A stretch of 51,131 nucleotides of DNA from a bacterium (lineage in GTDB: Bacteria > Hydrothermota > Hydrothermia > UBA1063), in contig JASEFR010000013.1 of assembly GCA_030019025.1 (NCBI GenBank), positions 1 to 51,131 on the forward strand, given 5' to 3'. Every line of letters starts with the position of its first letter. Positions within the stretch are counted from its first letter, which is position 1. Positions 46,931 through 51,131 of this stretch are shown here, piece by piece. The notes beneath the pieces were generated by a model. The model searched no databases and had not been told where the DNA came from. It saw only the letters and a list, made by a program, of their open reading frames with translations. The position numbers and the translations under genes are program-made.

Positions 46931-48737
46931 TTCTAACTCCCTGAAATGCATCAACTATTTCTATGGCATCAAATCTGCAAACTTCATAACATGTTCCACA
47001 TTTGATACAAATGTCTTGATTAATAAAGTGAGGCTTTCTTACCTCACCAGTAATCGCCTTTGCCGGGCAATACCTTGCGCACGCTGTACAACCATTACAT
47101 TTATCAGTGATAATCACATAAGCAATTAGTGGTTTACATACTTTGGCACGGCATTTTTTGTCAACAACATGCTCTATATATTCCTGTTTAAAATATTTCA
47201 GTGTGGTCAGTACTGGGTTAGGTGCAGTCTGACCAAGTCCACAAAGTGAACCGGCTTTAACTTCATATGCAAGTTTCTCCAGATCTTCAATTTCATCCAA
47301 GGTTCCTTCGCCCTTTGAAATCCTGTCGAGTATTTCCCACATTCTCTTTGTTCCCAACCTGCAGAATGTGCACTTCCCGCAGGACTCTTTTACAGTGAAA
47401 TCGAGGAAAAATTTAGCAACATCTACCATACAGGTATCAGAATCCATTACAACCATTCCACCCGATCCCATAATTGCACCGGTCTTACTGATTGATTCGT
47501 AGTCTACAGGAATATCGAGCATTTCCTCTGGTATACAGCCGCCCGATGGTCCCCCAAGCTGAACTGCTTTGATCGGTTTTCCTGTTTTGGTTCCCCCACC
47601 TACCTTAATAAGTATGTCCCTCAAAGGGAGTCCCATGGGAACTTCTACGTTACCACCTCTGGCTATTTTCCCTGCCAATGCGAAAACCTTAGTACCCTTA
47701 CTTTTCTCAGTCCCTATGGATGCGAAGGCTTCCCATCCATGCCTTATTATCCAAGGAACGTTAGCCCACGTTTCCACGTTATTAATATTGGTTGGTTTTC
47801 CAAAAAGCCCCTTCTGAGCTGGGAAAGGAGGCCTTGGCCTTGGCATTCCACGTTTACCTTCAATTGATCCAATTAGGGCCGTTTCTTCTCCACAAACGAA
47901 TGCACCAGCACCTTCCTTTATTTTTATATCAAAAGAAAAATTACTCCCAAGTATATTCTGCCCAAGGAATCCTCTCTCTCGTGCTTGAGCCAAGGCGATT
48001 TTAAGGCGCTTGATGGCGAGAGGGTACTCGGCACGAACATAAATATAACCTTCACTGGCGCCTATCGCATAAGCTCCAATTGTCATCCCTTCAATAACTC
48101 TGTGAGGGTCTCCTTCAAGCACATTCCTGTCCATGAAAGCCCCAGGATCACCTTCATCGGCGTTACATACTACGTATTTTTTATCTCCCGGTGCTTCTCT
48201 CGTAAATTTCCACTTTAGCCCTGTGGGAAATCCTGCACCACCACGCCCTCTAAGACCGGACTTTTCTACAATCTCAATTATCTCTTCTGGTTTGTGCTTC
48301 AAAGCAATTCTTAATGCTTCATAGCCATCTCTTGCTATATATTCGTCAATGTTTTCAGGGTCTATATACCCTGAATTTTCAAGAACGATTTTCTTTTGCA
48401 TTGCGAAGAAGCCGTCGACGTCCCAGGTTTCAATAACTTTCGTTCCCCTTATCTTATCGGTCTTAACCACCCACTCGTGAATTGGAACGTTATTTATGAT
48501 ATGAGATTCCACAAGTTTTTTTACTTTATCCTGAGTTAAATTACCATACGTGATGATGGAATCTTCGTATATTATATCAACGAGTGGTTCTCTATAACAC
48601 ATTCCAACACACCCAGTAACTTTGAGGGGAATGTCGATATTCTTTTCTTTAAGGAGTCTCTCCAGGGCATTATAAGTTTCTCTCGCCCCTGCAGCAATAC
48701 CACATGAATTCATTCCAACGGCAATTGCCTTAATCAT
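46917..48737 (-). CDS. NuoF/HydB-type subunit (FMN, NADH-binding, Fe-S)
   Basis: 606 residues. N-terminal ~85 residues: thioredoxin-like 2Fe-2S domain (AVGMNSCGIAAGA...VTGCVGMCYREP). Core NuoF: GRGGAGFPTGLKWKFTREAP (FMN/NADH), CNADEGDPGAFMDR, a SLBB part, and the [4Fe-4S] cluster ESCGKCTFCRLG with GSLCGLGQ. C-terminal two-cluster ferredoxin CNGCTACARYCPAKAI and CIKCGTCYEVC. This N- and C-terminally extended NuoF is the one found in bifurcating hydrogenases, formate dehydrogenases and Stn-type transhydrogenases; it should hold the NADH/FMN bifurcation-associated site. Overlaps the NuoE gene by 8 bases; ribosome site GGAGAG. Confidence 0.93.
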
Positions 48738-49194
48738 CGAGCTCTCCTTTCTTTAATTTCCTCATTAATTTTCTTACTGCTTCTCCTGTTAGTTTACCAT
48801 ATACTTTGTCATTAATCATGATAACTGGTGCAAGACTACAACATCCTAAGCATGCTACTCTTTCAATAGTAATTAGACCATCGGAAGTTGTTTGTCCCTC
48901 ATCAATTCCTGTTTCTTCGCGAAGAGCTTGTGCAATGGTTTCCGCTCCATTTACGTGACAGGCAGTTCCATGGCAAACTTTAATGACATATTTACCAAGA
49001 GGTTCAAAACGGAATTGAGCATAAAAGGTAGCGACTCCTAATACCCTTGTCAAGGGAATATCAAGATATTTTGAAATCTCCTCCAGGACATCTTTGGGTA
49101 AATATCCGAAGATTTCCTGTGTCTTCTGGAGAAGAGGTATTAATGAGCTTGTGCTTTTTTCATAGGTTTTAATAAAATTCAACTTATCCTCCAT
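48730..49194 (-). CDS. NuoE-type [2Fe-2S] subunit
   Basis: 154 residues of the 24 kDa NADH dehydrogenase subunit family: a helical N-terminus (LLQKTQEIFGYLPKDVLEEI), ATFYAQFRFEPLGKYVIKVC with CHGTACH, and VACLGCC, the four Cys of the [2Fe-2S] cluster, in a C-x4-C ... C-x3-C pattern. First gene of the complex operon; AGGAGAG ribosome site. The small subunit of HydABC/StnABC-type complexes. Confidence 0.93.
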   Translation of the reverse strand: MEDKLNFIKTYEKSTSSLIPLLQKTQEIFGYLPKDVLEEISKYLDIPLTRVLGVATFYAQFRFEPLGKYVIKVCHGTACHVNGAETIAQALREETGIDEGQTTSDGLITIERVACLGCCSLAPVIMINDKVYGKLTGEAVRKLMRKLKKGELDD

Positions 49195-49257
49195 AAAGTC
49201 TCTCCTGTGTTTAATTTAATTACTTCATACCAAAATGAGGGCAGCGGAGCAAGTTGA

Positions 49258-49285
49258 TTTATAAAACTTGTGATAATGCGAACAA
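49258..49285 (-). promoter_or_regulatory. Possible promoter of the transhydrogenase-gdhA operon
   Basis: On the minus strand: TTGTTC (complement of 49280-49285), 16-base spacer, TATAAA (complement of 49258-49263), 64 bases before the NuoE start. Only a pattern match. Confidence 0.4.
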
Positions 49286-49423
49286 GTGTTTGCATTGTAA
49301 TAATTATAAATGTCCACTATAGAATAGTCAAAAAACCGAGTTTTATTTTTATGATTTTGGAGACCAAGTCTGTTTTACTGTTGAAGATTTTACCTTTAAA
49401 ATTTATTCCAAACAGGAGGAAGC

Positions 49424-50497
49424 ATGGGAAAGGGGATATTCATCCTAATGTTAACGGTAATTCCCAGAGTTTTCAGTCCTGACGGGACTGGGAAAAAACT
49501 CTCTATTGTGCTGGAGATTCCTGATACTATAAGGGAGAAGATTACAACCCTCAACCTCGTTAGAGAATGTAGTGAAGGGAAACTTGACACCTTAAATATC
49601 TTGCCATTTCTGAAAACATACACTGATAATGAACTTGATCACAAGAAGGACTACAGGTATAAGATTCTTGCGTATTCAAACGGTAACCTCATCTTCGAGA
49701 GCGAATGGAGTGAATATGCAAGACCAACGGCAAAGTGGTTTGATAAAGATAAGTTTCCACTATTTATCGCAATGATACTCTTTACAATAATTATGATTTA
49801 TTACATTGCACAAGCAAGGGCAAACAAACCTCTCTATCTCAGACCTATAGCTGGTTTGGAGGCGGTTAATGACGCAATAGGTCGTGCTACGGAAATGGGA
49901 AGACCTATAATCTACATCAATGGGTTATCAAATATATCCGATATCGCAACCATTGCAGCCCTTAACATCCTCTCACATGTTACAAAGCGAGCAGGGGAGT
50001 TTGAAACCAGAATAATAGTGCCTTGCTATGACCCCGTTGTGTACACTATAGCAAGAGAAATTGTAAAAGAAGCATATACAACAATTGGAAGGCCTGACCT
50101 GTTTAACCCTGATGATGTTTACTTCGCTACCGATAGTCAGTTTGGATATGCGGCTCACGTCGCAGCTCGAATGGTTAGAGAGCAAAGTGCTACCAATTTC
50201 TTCATGGGGTATTATTTTGCAGAATCTCTGATTTTATCGGAAACCGGTGCCTCTACAGGAGCCATCCAGGTTGCTGGCACAGATGCAATTGCGCAATTGC
50301 CATTTTTTGTCGTCACATGTGACTATACGCTGATAGGTGAGGAACTTTACGCGGCCAGTGCCTACCTCTCCAGAGAGCCACTTCTAACGGGCACTATTAA
50401 AGCCCAGGATCTCGCAAAATTGCTTCTTTCCATAGTGATAATAATGCTGAGCGTTCTAAACTTATTTGGCATTAATATAACCTTAGGGTTATTCTGA
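49424..50497 (+). CDS. DUF6754-type membrane protein
   Basis: 357 residues. N-terminal signal-like stretch, then a ~85-residue Ig/fibronectin-like domain (IFESEWSEYARP end), a membrane helix (FPLFIAMILFTIIMIYYIA, ~107-127), a ~190-residue alpha/beta domain with GRPIIYINGLSNISDIATIA, VPCYDPVVYTIAREIV and YFAESLILSETGASTGAIQV, and a final membrane helix with FGINITLGLF. This matches uncharacterised DUF6754 proteins of WOR-3-like and Chloroflexi-type genomes. Ribosome site AGGAGG. Followed 11 bases later by another membrane-protein gene, so the two probably work as a pair. Divergent from the transhydrogenase operon. Confidence 0.75.
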   Translation: MGKGIFILMLTVIPRVFSPDGTGKKLSIVLEIPDTIREKITTLNLVRECSEGKLDTLNILPFLKTYTDNELDHKKDYRYKILAYSNGNLIFESEWSEYARPTAKWFDKDKFPLFIAMILFTIIMIYYIAQARANKPLYLRPIAGLEAVNDAIGRATEMGRPIIYINGLSNISDIATIAALNILSHVTKRAGEFETRIIVPCYDPVVYTIAREIVKEAYTTIGRPDLFNPDDVYFATDSQFGYAAHVAARMVREQSATNFFMGYYFAESLILSETGASTGAIQVAGTDAIAQLPFFVVTCDYTLIGEELYAASAYLSREPLLTGTIKAQDLAKLLLSIVIIMLSVLNLFGINITLGLF

Positions 50498-50508
50498 GGA
50501 GGTAGGAG

Positions 50509-51131
50509 ATGAGACCATTACTTGAAAAAAGGATACCCTTAGCATTGGTATTTGTTATTGGTATCGTAATGACTATCCAGTACTTTATTCCCCACCCGAT
50601 ATCTCAAAATGTTTATGACACTTCTCTAAAATGGAGCAGAGCAATAACATCTATGGCGTATGTAATGGCAATAATAAGCTTTCTCAGGTTCCATTCAAAA
50701 AGATTAAAAGATAAAAAGTACGCACCTTATAGCATGATATCGCTCATTTCTTTCGCGGCAATGGTGCTGATAGGTTTTATAGGAGGAACAGGAGAACATT
50801 CGCTGTTTCAGAAGATTTATGACAACATGATGGTGCCTCTCCAAGCCACAACCTTTTCTCTACTCGCATTTTATATGTCTTCTGCAGCATACAGAGCCTT
50901 CCGTATAAAGGGCGTTGAAGCAACAGCGCTAATGATTACCGCTTTTATTGTTATATTTGGTACTACAACGATTGGAAACTATGTGCCCAAAATGAGCGAG
51001 ATAGTTGAGTGGATTATGGCTGTTCCAAACTTGGCTTCAAAAAGAGGTATAATGATTGGCGTAGGGCTTGGTATTGTTGCAACATCAATCAAAATAATCC
51101 TCGGAATAGAGAGAAACTGGATAGGAGGTTG
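50509..51131 (+). CDS. Multi-pass membrane protein, partner of DUF6754 gene, cut by window end
   Basis: 207 residues seen, open to the window edge. ATG at 50509 with GGAGGTAGG just upstream. About six hydrophobic helices: LALVFVIGIVMTIQYFI, ITSMAYVMAIISFLRF, SMISLISFAAMVLIGFIGG, TTFSLLAFYMSSAAYRAF, ALMITAFIVIFGTTTIGNYV and GIMIGVGLGIVATSIKIILG, ending near ERNWIGG. Family not recognised by name; it is the usual neighbour of DUF6754 proteins in my recollection. The unfinished 3' end prevents a fuller call. Confidence 0.65.
   Translation, partial: MRPLLEKRIPLALVFVIGIVMTIQYFIPHPISQNVYDTSLKWSRAITSMAYVMAIISFLRFHSKRLKDKKYAPYSMISLISFAAMVLIGFIGGTGEHSLFQKIYDNMMVPLQATTFSLLAFYMSSAAYRAFRIKGVEATALMITAFIVIFGTTTIGNYVPKMSEIVEWIMAVPNLASKRGIMIGVGLGIVATSIKIILGIERNWIGG

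Overview
The window comes from a bacterial chromosome that looks like a thermophilic, anaerobic, Gram-negative-type organism of the FCB group or a neighbouring candidate phylum (WOR-3/Hydrothermae-like). Seen in the sequence: low GC, dense short-overlap operons, a SusC-like TonB-dependent receptor, a PorV-like protein, secreted proteins with Por-type (T9SS-like) C-termini, pyruvate phosphate dikinase, a bifurcating-type flavin/Fe-S oxidoreductase, a ferritin-like protein instead of heme enzymes, and an archaeal-type RNA ligase with its PIN partner. No rRNA, CRISPR array, insertion sequence, phage or integrase is visible. The phylum call is inference; there is no marker rRNA here.

Layout. 1-4943: end of a transglutaminase/thioredoxin-fold protein, a DUF3160 lipoprotein-like or secreted protein (minus) and a secreted beta-propeller with a sorting tail. 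5010-12394: housekeeping run on the plus strand: ppdK, tRNA-Thr(CGU), a phosphohexomutase, a zinc-ribbon coiled-coil protein, RNase HI, rpoZ, coaBC, family 4 uracil-DNA glycosylase. 12395-13128: 734 bases with no intact gene but with what look like relics, one resembling a cytochrome c domain. 13129-16033: a small secreted/membrane protein with its own promoter and strong terminator, then a tightly overlapping operon of a LolA-like protein, YidD and two related TPR-membrane proteins. 16023-24627 (minus): alcohol dehydrogenase, a surface metalloprotease-propeller-barrel protein, an EamA transporter, a ferritin-like protein, DUF72, and a pair of M16 peptidase subunits. 24726-25466: deoC. 25467-25973: 507 bases with degenerate short repeats. 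25974-35727: an outer-membrane/secretion locus (TonB receptor, PorV-like, NHL lipoprotein, T9SS-tail protein, lipoprotein, OB-fold secreted protein). 35963-39802: SppA with an outer-membrane-like N-terminal extension, the RNA-ligase partner PIN protein, and convergently the Pab1020-type RNA ligase, which is in turn downstream of two sugar ABC permeases (39807-41571). 41785-42537: Nif3-like protein. 42630-49194 (minus): the most striking unit, a four-gene operon of NuoE-like, NuoF-like and a NuoG/GltD fusion subunit followed 17 bases later by glutamate dehydrogenase and a strong terminator. 49424-end: a DUF6754 membrane protein and the start of its membrane partner.

How it fits together. The NuoE/NuoF/NuoG-GltD complex has the composition of the recently described Sporomusa-type (Stn) electron-bifurcating transhydrogenases: it should connect NADPH, NADH and ferredoxin. 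Its co-transcription with glutamate dehydrogenase suggests that amino-acid (glutamate) oxidation or synthesis is coupled directly to redox balancing. Pyruvate phosphate dikinase, M16 peptidases, a surface gluzincin, DeoC and the alcohol dehydrogenase fit a fermentative life on proteins, nucleosides and sugars. Everything about physiology is inference from family membership.
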